Shown: in pieces, positions 10,286 to 21,483 of the stretch
Layout: each line of letters opens with the position of its first letter
How positions within the stretch are numbered: the stretch's first letter is position 1
Notes under the pieces: generated by a model
Database searches by the model: none
What the model was told of the DNA's origin: nothing
The model's input: only the letters and a program-made list of their open reading frames with translations
Made by a program: the position numbers and the translations under genes
NCBI GenBank assembly: GCA_036674765.1
Contig: JARVKI010000005.1
Coordinates: forward strand, 744,001 to 808,000
DNA: 64,000 bases
Reading direction: 5' to 3'
From: Seiridium cupressi
Lineage: Eukaryota > Ascomycota > Sordariomycetes > Amphisphaeriales > Sporocadaceae

Positions 10286-12264
10286 ATGGCCTCGAGGTAT
10301 ATCACTGGGCGCTTCCAACGCGTTTGGAGGCAGTCGTTCTCGTCGTCTCATCTGAGGAGAACTGCCGGTAGCGGAGGAGCTAGTCGGTCATCTTCCGAAC
10401 CTTCTCAGCAGCTTCCGAGATGGTCAAGCCGCTCCGTGTTTGCGCTCGCGGCTACAGCCGGGATTTTCGGGTTTGGTCTGGCCGCATCTGGACTACAGTT
10501 CTCGCCGAAAAGTAACATCTTGTTGTTCGATAGCAAAGTGTCCACGCCACGCTATGCATCAATGCGCCAAATGGAGATAGTATGACGAAAACTCCAGTCC
10601 TATGTCTGAAGGCTAAAGATTTGTTTAGGCACTGGAAGAAATCCGCCGGGAGGTCGATGAAGGCGGGGATGAGATCATCTCGACGGATCCGGATGACCTG
10701 CACGCTCATGGATACTCAGAGTGGTCAAGTACCAATCCTGACGGATTGCCTGTCGCCGTGGCCTACCCTCGATCAACAGAACAGGTCTCAACCATTGCAC
10801 GGATCTGCCACAAGTACCGCATACCCATCATTCCCTATTCAGGAGGTTCGAGTTTGGAAGGCAACTTTTCTGCTCCTTATGGCGGTATCAGTGTTGATTT
10901 TGCCTACATGGACCAGATCATCAAATTCAACAAGGATGACATGGACATTGTTGTTCAACCCAGCATCGGATGGCAGGATTTGAATGAGCAGTTGGCAAGG
11001 CTGCAGAGTGGGCTGTTCTTCCCTATTGATCCAGGTATGTGCATTGGCACTCGGAATCTGGAGTTCCTTTTAGGTCCTTGCAAAACGGCTTGAACAAGAT
11101 TCGTACAATGCATTTAAGGAATATACTGACTAATACGACATAGGCCCAAGTGCTAAAATTGGTGGGATGATCGGAACGAACTGCTCGGGCACCAACGCAG
11201 TGAGGTACGGCACAATGAAGGATTGGGTCATCAATCTGACAGTTGTGCTGGCTGATGGGACTGTGATCAAGACAAGGAAAAGACCTAGAAAATCATCTGC
11301 AGGCTACAATCTCAACGGCCTCTTCGTGGGATCAGAGGGCACACTTGGATTGGTCACTGAAGGTGGGCTAGATGATCTGATATTTGATGACATTTGCTAA
11401 TCTTCGCTATAGCGACTCTGAAGCTCGCCGTTGTACCTGAGGATTTATCCGTCGCAGTAGTTACCTTTCCCACCATTCGTGATGCAGCATCCGCCGCAGC
11501 CGAGGTCATGCAGACGGGCGTCCCCATTGCAGCAATGGAGATCATGGATGAGGTTCAGATGAAGGTCGTCAACCTTGGGGGCGCGACTGCGCCAAAGGTT
11601 TGGAAAGAGATGCCGACACTTTTCTTCAAATTTTCAGGCACAAAGGCGGCAGTGAAGGAGAATATTGGCCTAGTACAGAAGATTACCAAGAGGAACAAAG
11701 GCAGCAATTTCGAGTTTGCCAAGGACCAGCGAGAACAGAAGCTGTTGTGGTCAGCCAGGAAGGAGTCATTGTGGTCTATGCTGGCTCTAAGAAAGGAAGG
11801 CGAGGAAGTCTGTAAGTGATGCTTTCTTCAAGCTTTATGTTAGTCGGTCTGCTTACACTTCGTCAGGGAGTACCGATGTTGCGGTCCCATTCAGCAGACT
11901 TGCAGACCTGATCGAAGTAAGCAAGAAGGAGATGGACGATATGGGCTTGTTTGCCAGTATCCTCGGTCACATCGGCGATGGCAACTTTCATGAGAGCATC
12001 ATTTATAATCGCCAGAAGAAGGATGAACGTGAGAAGGTTGAGATTTGCGTCAAGAATATGGTCAAGCGAGCTCTTGAGATGGAAGGTACCTGCACTGGCG
12101 AGCACTCCATTGGTTGGGGAAAGAAAGATTCGCTGCTCCTGGAGGTCGGCCCGGAGACTTTGGCTGTCATGCGCCAGATCAAGCAGGCTTTGGATCCGCG
12201 ATGGATCATGAATCCTGGTAAGATCATGGATCTTCCTGGTGATATCTCGTCCATTTTTCATTAG
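10286..12264 (+). CDS. DLD1: D-lactate dehydrogenase (cytochrome), mitochondrial
   Basis: Five exons: 10286-10579, 10629-11034, 11144-11362, 11413-11811 and 11867-12264, giving 571 residues, close to yeast Dld1 (587). It oxidises D-lactate to pyruvate with FAD and passes electrons to cytochrome c. The first about 50 residues are rich in Arg and Ser without acidic residues, as in a mitochondrial presequence. A hydrophobic segment follows (about 50-70), matching the inner-membrane anchor. The PCMH-type FAD domain is clear ([52 protein letters not shown]). The C-terminal FAD-oxidase domain has HIGDGNFHE and [13 protein letters not shown]. All four introns have GT-AG ends and keep frame; the second (109 nt) is the longest. 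Confidence 0.95.
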
Positions 12265-13746
12265 ATGCGACGACGCACGGGGTGGGTTATGGTACACGAA
12301 TGGATGCGGAGGGACTCGAATTTCTCTTGGAATCTCTCAGTGTTAAGCATTCGGTTCGGCTCCGGAAGACAAAATTTAGATTGGGGACTCTAGGCATTGA
12401 GGGTGGCAATGTGTAGCATCTACTAGCATGATATTTCACTAGTTTTATCTAGATCGAGCTGTACTCCAACTCTCGTATACTACTCAGTCTTCCCCATACA
12501 GTAGTTTACGGGGGAAGACTCCGGAGAAATTGACTCGACCGGCTATCGAAGGGTTAGTTCCCTGGGGAGTTTATCTTGCTATTCTGTCATTGCTCAGCTT
12601 TAAGCGACAAGATAAATTAGGTAGCAAACCTGCAATTATCGTTGATAACAGGAGACTCGAGTTAAAACAAGACAGGCTGCGCAACAGCAGCATATGAAAA
12701 TGTCAACTAAATATGTACATTGAAAAGCGTAATAGATTCATTGCATCGCTCAATCAACTGCAATGGTCTCACAATTCCAAGACACTCTTCTTATGCGGTT
12801 CACGTGTAAGCTTTTAATAGAAGACGAGTTTTGGTAGCTGGGTCATGTAGCGTCTAGTGTAGTTCGCCGCTTGTATTTGATGACTATAAAAAGGCAATGT
12901 AGGTCGGTCGTCGACCGCGTGATGTGTAACTAAGATCTATGGTAACCCCACATTATACATGCTCGAGATCAGTACTGGTATCATTCAAAGTCTTGTGGGT
13001 TGCCCTAGTTTTGTCGATACTGTCTTTTGAGGCTGGATGGCCCAGCTTGTTATAGAGATACAATCAAGCAACACGGTGACAGGCGAATTGTTACAATTAA
13101 TACACAATTTAGTTATTGGTTTGTATGAGCAGACTTAGTTGTGCTGGTGGGCTAGTCAGAGCGTCAGTCAATATTAAATTCGAGATTGACTTCGTGAAAC
13201 GACGTTTCCAGAGGACAAGCATCTCAGTGAATTGATAATTGTTGACCACTCTGCCGGTCATTTTTGTTGCCGTAAATTTATAGCTTCCTTTAACTTCCAT
13301 TGCCAGGTCCAAACTTGACATATCTGGAGCTGTTGCACTTTTGAGGTTGCCAGCTCTGGGCCGTTTCAATCTTGGGCAACATTCTTTCACAGCGGCTGCC
13401 TGCATATGCCAGCGTTTGTTGCAGCAAATACCTTGAAAACCACTTTTAGAGCTCGGGTAAGTTGAAGGTTCTGTTCTTTCTCTTGGGAATACCGATTTTA
13501 CATGTCTGCCGTGGTTGTTGCTTCCCTTCCTGCTAGACTTTCTCTCAAAAGCGAACACTCGGCAAGAGGCAACTTCTGAGTCCACTGGAACAATATTCTT
13601 GTCTTTTCTTCCCAGAAAATCGGTCTTAACAACCCACTGATGATTAATCCCAGCAGAAATTTTACATCACAGCGATCTAAATTCGTCCAAACTGCAGCGG
13701 CAGTTCTGGTGTGATACACCACTGCGATCTGAGGCGAATAGACACC
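12265..13746. other. Intergenic between DLD1 and RdRP
   Basis: No gene is supported. A minus-strand open frame at 13109-13585 begins with GTG, not ATG, and shows no domain. The region contains one clear inverted repeat (listed separately) and several AT-rich patches. The last few hundred bases should hold the RdRP promoter. Confidence 0.45.
12486..12520. repeat. 10-bp perfect inverted repeat (hairpin)
   Basis: AGTCTTCCCC at 12486-12495 pairs perfectly with GGGGAAGACT at 12511-12520 across a 15-nt loop, about 220 bases after the DLD1 stop. It may be a transcript-end hairpin or chance. No terminal TA duplication suggests transposon origin. Confidence 0.6.
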
Positions 13747-16700
13747 ATGACTAGTCCTCTTGCCCGCCGGCCTAATCAACCAGGTCCCCGAGTTGCCATG
13801 CGACAAGAATGGACGAAATGGCACGAAGTCTCCATAAAGCTGGAGGGCGTACCTCGGGGAACGACGACCCTGGATATATTCCGGTCAATGCAAGCCTACG
13901 GCCGCATCGACTCCATCACCATACCCCAGATCAGGGACCCACGATCCGTGAACCATGCCTATGTCAGCTTCTCCCCTGCGCCTTCTAACGCATTTTGGAC
14001 ATCAGGTACCATCGCCCTCACAGTCCGAGGCGAGTCTCGCCGAGTGCGCATCGATCTTCAGAGCCCACGACGCCCTCGGATGATCAGCAGTCCCTTACGG
14101 CCGGAGGTGAAGTATCCGGAAAGATCACTTTTCCGTTTGAAAAGTCTTGATTTTGGCATTATGTCACAGGAGCGTGCCATGGACATCATGAAGACTATTG
14201 ACGATCCTGTATACTATCCTACCATGACTGTCAATCTGAGACACAAGAAATTTGAGCTCCAATTCAGCTGCTCAATTGACGACCCTCGAAGAGAGGACCT
14301 CAATATCCATCGGGTTGCAGAGCCAGTTGGCATGAGGGAGAAGCCTTTATACCCACCCGAGTTCCGAGCAGATATTCAATTCCGCCACATGCAGGAGGTA
14401 TTTTCCGTAGAAGTCGATCAAGAGCATTGGTGTTTGTTGATCTCACAGAAGCACCCACCCAAATTCTGGAAACGTCGTCGGGATATTGATAAGTCCCACC
14501 AGAAAGAGGGTACGAGATGGGGAGATCTGGACACTTGGATCAGAACGACCGAGATCAGCTATGCAGATTGGGCCAAGAAATATCCTGTCACAACATATGA
14601 GCCATTCCAATTCCTCGAAATCGGGAAGTGGACCACTTATAGGCTCTTCTTTCGCAAGTCCGATACTTCGCATTGGGGTCCTGTCAAGGATGCTCTGGGC
14701 GACTTCAACATTCAAATCATCCCCACGAATACCCAAACCGTCACTTGGAAGCAGGGCTTACCGTCCACTTTTCGGAAGTGGATTGATGATCCAATAGTCA
14801 TGGATGCAAATGACCATCTTTCCCTCCTACACTCCACTGACAAAATCACCCTATCCTATGATGTCAGATATCAGTTGGAAGCCGCCATCTCTCATGGTAT
14901 ATTTACTGAACAGAGCATTACGCTTGAATTCCTTCGGCAATTATCAGAGGTGGACACCCAGAAAGACCATGACGACAAGAGGGCGTCATTGGTCAACAGG
15001 GCCAAGAACATCCTCGAGTATGTGACTGAAGCCGATAGACCAGTATACGATCCGATGGCTCTTTTCAAGAACAGATTCGCCTTGACGCATCATACATCCA
15101 TTGCGTTGCCTGAGCATTGCACCTGGGTCAGAAAACTGATCGTAACGCCATCGAAAGTCTACCTCAGCTCACCATGTCCGGAGACTACGAACCGAGTACT
15201 CCGGCATTACAATAATGAACGCGATCGCTTTCTACGCGTCCAATTCACAGATGAGCGTACTGGCGGAAAGATTCATGCGCACCCCGATAGCGATGTGAGC
15301 GACAGTCTATTCAGCAGAGTCTACCGCGCACTCCGCCAAGGTATACGTATCGGCGACAGACATTTCCACTTCTTGGCTTTTGGAAATTCTCAATTTCGTG
15401 AACATGGCGCGTACTTCTTCTGCCCCACAGCAACCATTTCGTGCGACGATATTCGGGACTGGATGGGTGACTTTAGCCATATCGATGTCGTTGCCAAGTG
15501 TGCCTCACGCCTCGGACAATGCTTTTCGACCACGAGAGATCCTCGTGGTGTAGGCGTGGGGCTCTTGGTGAAGCAGATTCCAGATATCGAGGAGAATGGC
15601 TGGTGTTTTACTGATGGCGTTGGAATCATATCCACGTGGTTGGCCCATGAGATCACCAGGAAGTTGAAGCTGTATCAGAATGGCAAAGTCCCTTCGGCAT
15701 TCCAGTTTCGACACGGAGGCAATAAAGGTATTCTGGTCAATTGGCCACAGGCCAACTTCAACGAAATCTATATTCGCCCGTCTCAGCAAAAATTCACTTC
15801 TCGAGCCAAAAGCCTGGAGATCATTAGAGCATCACGATTCTCCGTCGCCACACTAAACCGACAGACCATTTCAATCTTGAGCTGCCTAGGCGTGCCTGAT
15901 GAGGTATTCATCACTCTGGCTAAGAACCAACTGTCTGATTACTCGACAGCAATGGCCGATCCTCAGGTGGCTATTAAATTGCTGGGTCAATTTGTCGATG
16001 AGAATGGAATGACGAATACCATCGCGCAGATGGTCAAGGATGGATTCATGCAATCTGAGGAACCCTTTACGAAAGCACTCCTGCAGCTTTGGAGAGCCTG
16101 GTCAATGAAGCTTCTGCGCGAGAAGGCTCGAATCGTCGTGGAGAATGGTGTCTTTGTCTTTGGCTGTATAGACGAGACACGCACGCTGCGTGGTCAACGG
16201 AATGTCAACGAAGGAAACCCCACGAAAGACCGGAGCAAGCTGCCGCAGATATTTCTCCAGGTATCCCGGCCGGATCAGCCTGATTCTTATCAAGTGATCA
16301 AAGGCCTCTGCGTAGTGGGTCGAAACCCATCTCTACACCCGGGTGACCTGCGGGTGGTGGAGGCAGTCGACGTTGACGTTCCCACACTCAAGACCCTCCG
16401 AAATGTCGTTGTTTTCCCCGCTGACGGAGACCGCGATGTTGCATCCATGTGCTCGGGGGGTGATCTGGATGGAGACGATTATTTTGTTTTCTGGGATCCC
16501 GCACTTCTCCCAGAGGAGTGGAATCATCCACCCATGGTGCACGATGCGGTCATTCCAAAGAAGGCAGATGGGAAGATCACCATCAACAATATCTCTCGAT
16601 TCTTCGTCGAGTACTTGAAGAATGACTCCCTCAGTACAATTGCGCTTGCCCACGTTGTCTGGAGTGACAAGTGCGCGGAAGGACCGAAGAGCTCACAGTG

Positions 16701-17748
16701 TCTTGAACTGGCCAAACTTCATTCCAATGCGGTCGACTACATCAAAACTGGCCAATCAGCTCGAATATCACCAGGTCTTCATCCCAAGCTCTGGCCTCAC
16801 TTCATGGAACGGACGCCCGAGAAATCTTATCGATCGGAGAAGATACTTGGGAAGCTGTATGACCTTGTGGCCAAGGTCGACTTTGCCCCTGACTTTGAGT
16901 GCACTTTTGACAGCAGAATCTTGAGACGATATACGATATCTGATGATCTCCTCAAGTCAGCCCGTGGGGTCAAGACTCAGTATGATACTGCAATGAGGCG
17001 AATCATGAATCAGCGAGAAATCGGCACAGAATTCGAGGTCTGGTCAACTTTTGTGATGAGCAAACCTCGCGTTGGGTCTGACTATAAAGTGCAGGAGGAG
17101 CTGGGACTAGTCATGATGGGGCTCAGAGACCGCTTTACTCAGGCCTGCATTGGGCAAGCCGAAGCCGAGGATCCGGAAACGCAAGAAATCGACCGAGCGA
17201 AGCTATACCCATTCATCGCAGCGATGTACCATGTTACATGGGAGGAAGTCCAAATCGTCTTACAGGAATGGCAGGAAACCCGCGTGATTGGCGGTCGCCT
17301 GGTGCCAAAGCGAAGTAAGGATCAGACACCCTTTATTAGCTTCCCGTGGCTCTTTGAGGCTGATCTTGGTCGCATTGCTACGAGTGCAACTGCCGAAGCT
17401 ACGGAGTCAGAACCACTCCCTTCTGTACCAAAGATTGTCCAGGCTACGAGCATTGACGAAGCAATGGGTTGCGTGGCAGCATGCGTGGACGGCAGTCTCT
17501 TCCATCGTGGCGAGGAGATTTTCATGACGACGTTGGACGTTGAGCCCATGGCAGACGAAGATCCTATCAGTAGTGGTAGTAGCAGTAGTGATCTGGCGAC
17601 AACAGAGGCAGTCGTAGACGAGGTTGAAAAGGAAGAGGACGTGGAAATGGAAGTGGAAGTGGAAGTGGAAGTGGAAGTGGAAGTGGAAGTGGAGGATTTA
17701 CAGGTCACATCAGGGTTGGAGAGGCTGGGACTAGATTCTGGTAACTAG
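13747..17748 (+). CDS. RNA-dependent RNA polymerase (SAD-1/Rdp1-like)
   Basis: Intronless gene encoding 1333 residues. Cellular RdRPs copy single-stranded RNA into double-stranded RNA for Dicer, in quelling or meiotic silencing. The catalytic signature DLDGD is at residues about 906-910, inside CSGGDLDGDDYFVFWDP. Upstream are family blocks such as FTDGVGIIS, FQFRHGGNKGILV and the LRDPTLHPGD-like segment (here NPSLHPGDLRVVEA). DLDGD rather than DYDGD favours the SAD-1/Rdp1 group over QDE-1. The N-terminus (about 25-75) resembles an RRM-like fold (VSIKLEGVPRGTTTLDIF), as in Rdp1/SAD-1. I start at the ATG at 13747; the frame is open 12 codons further upstream but only to a GTG. The C-terminus ends in an acidic tail with Glu-Val repeats. 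Stop TAG at 17746-17748. Confidence 0.95.
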   Translation: MTSPLARRPNQPGPRVAMRQEWTKWHEVSIKLEGVPRGTTTLDIFRSMQAYGRIDSITIPQIRDPRSVNHAYVSFSPAPSNAFWTSGTIALTVRGESRRVRIDLQSPRRPRMISSPLRPEVKYPERSLFRLKSLDFGIMSQERAMDIMKTIDDPVYYPTMTVNLRHKKFELQFSCSIDDPRREDLNIHRVAEPVGMREKPLYPPEFRADIQFRHMQEVFSVEVDQEHWCLLISQKHPPKFWKRRRDIDKSHQKEGTRWGDLDTWIRTTEISYADWAKKYPVTTYEPFQFLEIGKWTTYRLFFRKSDTSHWGPVKDALGDFNIQIIPTNTQTVTWKQGLPSTFRKWIDDPIVMDANDHLSLLHSTDKITLSYDVRYQLEAAISHGIFTEQSITLEFLRQLSEVDTQKDHDDKRASLVNRAKNILEYVTEADRPVYDPMALFKNRFALTHHTSIALPEHCTWVRKLIVTPSKVYLSSPCPETTNRVLRHYNNERDRFLRVQFTDERTGGKIHAHPDSDVSDSLFSRVYRALRQGIRIGDRHFHFLAFGNSQFREHGAYFFCPTATISCDDIRDWMGDFSHIDVVAKCASRLGQCFSTTRDPRGVGVGLLVKQIPDIEENGWCFTDGVGIISTWLAHEITRKLKLYQNGKVPSAFQFRHGGNKGILVNWPQANFNEIYIRPSQQKFTSRAKSLEIIRASRFSVATLNRQTISILSCLGVPDEVFITLAKNQLSDYSTAMADPQVAIKLLGQFVDENGMTNTIAQMVKDGFMQSEEPFTKALLQLWRAWSMKLLREKARIVVENGVFVFGCIDETRTLRGQRNVNEGNPTKDRSKLPQIFLQVSRPDQPDSYQVIKGLCVVGRNPSLHPGDLRVVEAVDVDVPTLKTLRNVVVFPADGDRDVASMCSGGDLDGDDYFVFWDPALLPEEWNHPPMVHDAVIPKKADGKITINNISRFFVEYLKNDSLSTIALAHVVWSDKCAEGPKSSQCLELAKLHSNAVDYIKTGQSARISPGLHPKLWPHFMERTPEKSYRSEKILGKLYDLVAKVDFAPDFECTFDSRILRRYTISDDLLKSARGVKTQYDTAMRRIMNQREIGTEFEVWSTFVMSKPRVGSDYKVQEELGLVMMGLRDRFTQACIGQAEAEDPETQEIDRAKLYPFIAAMYHVTWEEVQIVLQEWQETRVIGGRLVPKRSKDQTPFISFPWLFEADLGRIATSATAEATESEPLPSVPKIVQATSIDEAMGCVAACVDGSLFHRGEEIFMTTLDVEPMADEDPISSGSSSSDLATTEAVVDEVEKEEDVEMEVEVEVEVEVEVEVEDLQVTSGLERLGLDSGN
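17650..17691 (+). repeat. GAAGTG hexanucleotide microsatellite in RdRP tail
   Basis: Seven uninterrupted copies of GAAGTG encode seven Glu-Val pairs near the C-terminus of the RdRP. The unit length is a multiple of three, so changes in copy number keep the frame. The repeat lies after the catalytic core and is probably a disordered acidic tail. Confidence 0.9.
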
Positions 17749-18322
17749 CGATCGGCGATAGAGATTCAGACAGACCAATCATGAGCGTTACTTTTTCCTT
17801 TGCAACAATACCGGGAATATTTCCGGGCAACCTGAATGCTTGCGAACTATCGCATATAGGTATCACAATCATGTGTGTGAATGCTACAAATCCGGTGCTT
17901 GCTGGCAGCAGTGCACTGGTTAGCGCGGTTTTGCCAGCGACAGTGAGAATTATCATCTGGGGGAGCTCTCTGGGAGCACTGACCAATCAAGCGCCGTATT
18001 AAGCGGAAGAGGGTAAATCCACAAGCGAAAAAGTCTTGGCACACACATTTTCGACCCTGGCAGTGAACTTTGGAAGGCTCATGCCGAGATTGTGAGCAGT
18101 GACCCCGACGACGACATAACTGGATAACTCTCAGGTGAGTGACATAATCCCAGCCAATCTCCCAGCCCCGAGCTCAGAGCCCAGAGCAATTATCTCTGAT
18201 CGATATCTGACAAGACTCTTCGAGCTATTAGATCCTCTCTTTCGAGCTTCCTCCGAATCCGACGACCCCTCCCCACATTCCTCCATCGCCCGAAAATACA
18301 GCTCGCTCTCCAGACAGCAAAC
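17749..18322. other. Intergenic: RdRP 3' flank and EGD1 promoter
   Basis: 574 bases with no supported gene. The last about 200 bases are CT-rich, like a leader and core promoter of a highly expressed translation gene. Confidence 0.5.
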
Positions 18323-18930
18323 ATGGCCGACATCCAGGAGATTCTGAAGAAGAAGTTTGGCGGCGCTGCCCCTGCCCGCACCGGTACGTTCAGATTGCGC
18401 TGGGCAACGGACACCTGAAGTGGAAATTGACCGGTCAATACAGGCGGCAAGGGTACACCCAGACAGAAGCAGAGACGCAATGTCGCCAGAAGTGCCAACG
18501 ACGACAAGAAGCTCCAGACCACCCTCAAGAAGCTCAACGTGCAGCCCATCCAGGCAATTGAGGAGGTCAACATGTTCAAGAGCGACGGAAACGTCATCCA
18601 CTTCTCCGCCCCCAAGGGTAAGTGACGCTGCGCGCCGGCCTGTGGTGATGCCAAGACCAAAAAACGTGATGAAGCTGACGAATGCCGCCTCTAGTCCACG
18701 CTGCTGTGCCGGCCAACACCTTCGCCATCTACGGAGCTGGCGAGGACAAGGAGCTGACCGAGCTTGTCCCCGGCATCCTGAACCAGCTTGGCCCCGACTC
18801 CCTCGCATCTCTCCGCAAGCTCGCCGAGAGCTACCAGAACATGACCAAGGAGAACAAGGAGGGCGGTGAGGATGACGACGACATCCCCGACCTGGTTGCC
18901 GGCGAGAACTTCGAGAGCAAGGTCGAATAA
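18323..18930 (+). CDS. EGD1: Nascent polypeptide-associated complex subunit beta
   Basis: Three exons, 18323-18383, 18444-18617 and 18695-18930, give 156 residues. NAC-beta pairs with NAC-alpha at the ribosome exit tunnel and shields nascent chains. The N-terminal ribosome-binding basic motif ([12 protein letters not shown]) is present. It is followed by the NAC domain ([18 protein letters not shown], then [21 protein letters not shown]) and an acidic end ([10 protein letters not shown]). The N-terminus, [19 protein letters not shown], carries a slightly longer Lys/Gly/Ala stretch than the commonest versions I recall. Both introns (60 and 77 nt) are phase 1 with GT-AG ends. It is convergent with TAD1. 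Confidence 0.97.
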
Positions 18931-19378
18931 GCAGCCCCTTGCCACCGTCAAGACCCCCCACGAAATACCCTTGATCCGGAACATTGGAAGGAGTTCTAAA
19001 AATACGCATGATTCGTTCAGCATGGATGTAATCTGAGGATGGGTAGGGTGCGTTGCGCTGGCAGTGCCGGACGATTATCACTTCTTTCGTCTTGCAGTGC
19101 GAAGGGCAGATGGAGTTATACAATATTTGGTGCTTGGTCTCATTATGGAAGGCAATGGTTAGATGTCTGCATGGGGGCATCTGGCAAGAGGGAGCGTGGA
19201 TCCGGTCATTTCCCTTCCGGCTTTTCGTGGTCCTCGGCTGGATCCAGGCTCTCCTGGTATACAGGCGTGGCAAGAGGGTCGATGCCGCTGCCTGTAACAA
19301 AAATTGAAATTCCGTGAACACATATTCGTGGTGTCTTTATTTGTGATATCTTGAAGGAGGTTTGGCTCATTTGCAGGG
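18931..19378. other. Convergent 3' intergenic, EGD1/TAD1
   Basis: 448 bases between two gene ends. Minus-strand open frames run through here and back across EGD1, but they are antisense to EGD1 exons and lack domains. Confidence 0.5.
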
Positions 19379-20760
19379 CTACAGCATGAAGTCATCGTCT
19401 CCCTTGTTCCTGGCCCAACCTTTCAAGGCATGGGCTTTCACGTCTCTCTTCACTTGCCTCCTAGCTTCTAACAGGCTAGATTCTTTGATCTCCCCGTAGC
19501 TTGGGGATGCCAAGGCTTTTTGTGCCTGGATCATGACGACCCCAAGCATGCCAGCAACTTCTAAACCAAGTGTCCACATCTTCCGCCTCGCTGTGAAACT
19601 TGCGCCTCTAGGGTCAAAAGGTTTTCTGCCCTGTAGAGTGCCGCCCAGCGTTGTCTCCTCAAGCCCATGCCCTGTCCAGGCAACGGCAAGATTACTGGCC
19701 ACCGCCTTCCCCCTTTCGCCACCCACCCGTGCTTCGATACTGCGTTTTGACCACTGGAATTCTAAATCCGTCTTGTTGACTTGAAACTGGCTGAACCTAT
19801 AACCTCCTTCCCATTTCTGGCCAACCTCGGCCGCACCACTCATCCGGCCGACAGAGGAGAATGCACGTGTGCAACCTATAGAAGAGTACTGAGAGGCTGG
19901 TAGTATGACAGAGTGCAGGTAGACGTTTGTGGGACACACGAAGAGCGATGTCAGCGAACTGAGGAGTGATGTGCATTGTGCCAGGGCCATCTTGTCTGAG
20001 CAGGACTTGGACATGGTGGGCGGTGCATCAGCCCTCGAGGGCTTGAGGCGTACGGCACCTAATTGCGAGAAATAGGCCCGGCCGGGCAGGGGGCTATGCT
20101 CGGTAAACGATGGGTCAGGGGTTGTTGTAGGGTCAGATGAAGACGATGAAGTGATGGGATTAAGAGACGGCGGAATTTCCCACGGCGACGCGTCGTCCTG
20201 CGCCGCCATGATGAGCTCCATGCTTGCATCTCCACAGGGCGCTTCGGAGCAATACATGTGTAGTTTCACATCTTCGCGCCAGGTGAAGGGTTGCTCATAC
20301 TCTGTGGTGGTCTGCCGCGTCTGCTCATCAGTGTCCGACAAGGCCTCGGAATCCTCCCTCCTGCGCAGGAACGGCGATGAGGCCGCCGTCTGTTGAGACA
20401 GAGACTTGACCTCGTCCAGCAAGAACCGGTTGAAAGCACGTATTGCTAGCACTTCGGCATGCCAGTCGTGCAGGACGTTGCCCTGCGCCCTAGGCAATTT
20501 CGAGTATGGAAGGCATTTCATGCCCGTTGCCAGGGACAGGCATGTGAGCTTATCATCCTTGCCTGCGTGTAATGTGAGTGTCCAAGGTAATAATTATTTT
20601 GAATTGTGAAGGATGGGGGAGACTGACCTTGAGCGACGATGCCGCTCAGGGGCACCCATTCGTGTGCCCCATTATCGCGAACCTGCGGCTTCCTCTTCGT
20701 GGGCAGCTGGTCGAAATGCTGGAGAACCAGGGAGGCGATGGTGTCTGGTGTCACAGTCAT
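19379..20760 (-). CDS. TAD1: tRNA-specific adenosine deaminase (A37 of tRNA-Ala)
   Basis: Two exons, 20760-20628 and 20562-19379, give 438 residues. Tad1/ADAT1 deaminates adenosine 37 to inosine in tRNA-Ala. The A_deamin editase domain spans most of the protein. The proton-shuttle and zinc motif HAEVLAIRAFNRF is at about residues 77-89. The second zinc motif is SEAPCGDASMEL, and the third is SCSDKMA with its Cys. The intron (20563-20627) has a GTCAGT donor and CAG acceptor and joins GIVAQ to GKDDKL, keeping frame. The linker between the PCGD and SCSD motifs is long and Ser/Pro rich, as is common in filamentous fungi. It is divergent from the eL24 gene. Confidence 0.95.
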
Positions 20761-21483
20761 CGATGCATATTTTTGGCGAATGCGTGAACACTTTTGTAGC
20801 AGTGTTAGCGAGACAAGAATACTTTTGTGTCTACTGTACCTACTGTAAGCAGTGGGTAGAATGATGAAAGTCCGTCAACTGCCTGACGTTTGTGACCGGC
20901 CACAATTTAGCTTAAAACAGTGGTTATGTCTGATGCTTAGAACGAATTTCATATAAACTGGTATTAGCATTGATTCAAGAAATATATTACTGGTTTTCGC
21001 GTTGACCTGAACTCTCGGGCTCTAGCTGTATGATATAGTCGTCCTAGTCTTGGCTACAGACCCACTAAGAATGCTGAGCTTTCAAAGGGACACACGTAAC
21101 TATCAAAGTGATGGCTATAGCGACATTGATAAAAAGTTCTCAGTATTTCACCAAGGATTTTTTTTTTTCTAGGCCACTCATTACTTCAATTTATTCGAGT
21201 TCATTTCTTCAAACAACCCAGAAGACAGATCTAAGCTGAAGCAACCACACTAGATACATTGTAATGGAGCCCTGCCACCTGAAGAAGTGCAAGACATTGC
21301 GAGTTGGGCGCACAGACCAGGCCCAAACTTAGTCATCAAGTTTTGCCCTTTCCGAATTTTGCACCCACAATCACTCTTTCGCGCAATTCCAAGATTTGGA
21401 CTTGGGAATTTAGAAGGACAACCTCACCCATCGATCCCCGACCCAACTAACCCCGACAGCAGTTCTCATCCACCACCGCCAAA
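20761..21483. promoter_or_regulatory. Divergent promoter region, TAD1/eL24
   Basis: 723 bases between the starts of TAD1 (minus) and the eL24 gene (plus), so both promoters must lie here. It contains a poly-T run near 21160-21170 and a CA/CT-rich leader just before the eL24 ATG. No specific factor site can be named with confidence. Confidence 0.5.

Noticed and set aside
13109..13585. Minus-strand frame of 158 codons upstream of RdRP
   Set aside because: Starts with GTG, no ATG near the start, no domain, and would lie in the RdRP promoter region.
18131..19321. Long minus-strand frame of 396 codons
   Set aside because: It is antisense to the EGD1 exons and introns, Arg/Ser-rich without a domain, and explained by codon bias of EGD1 on the other strand.
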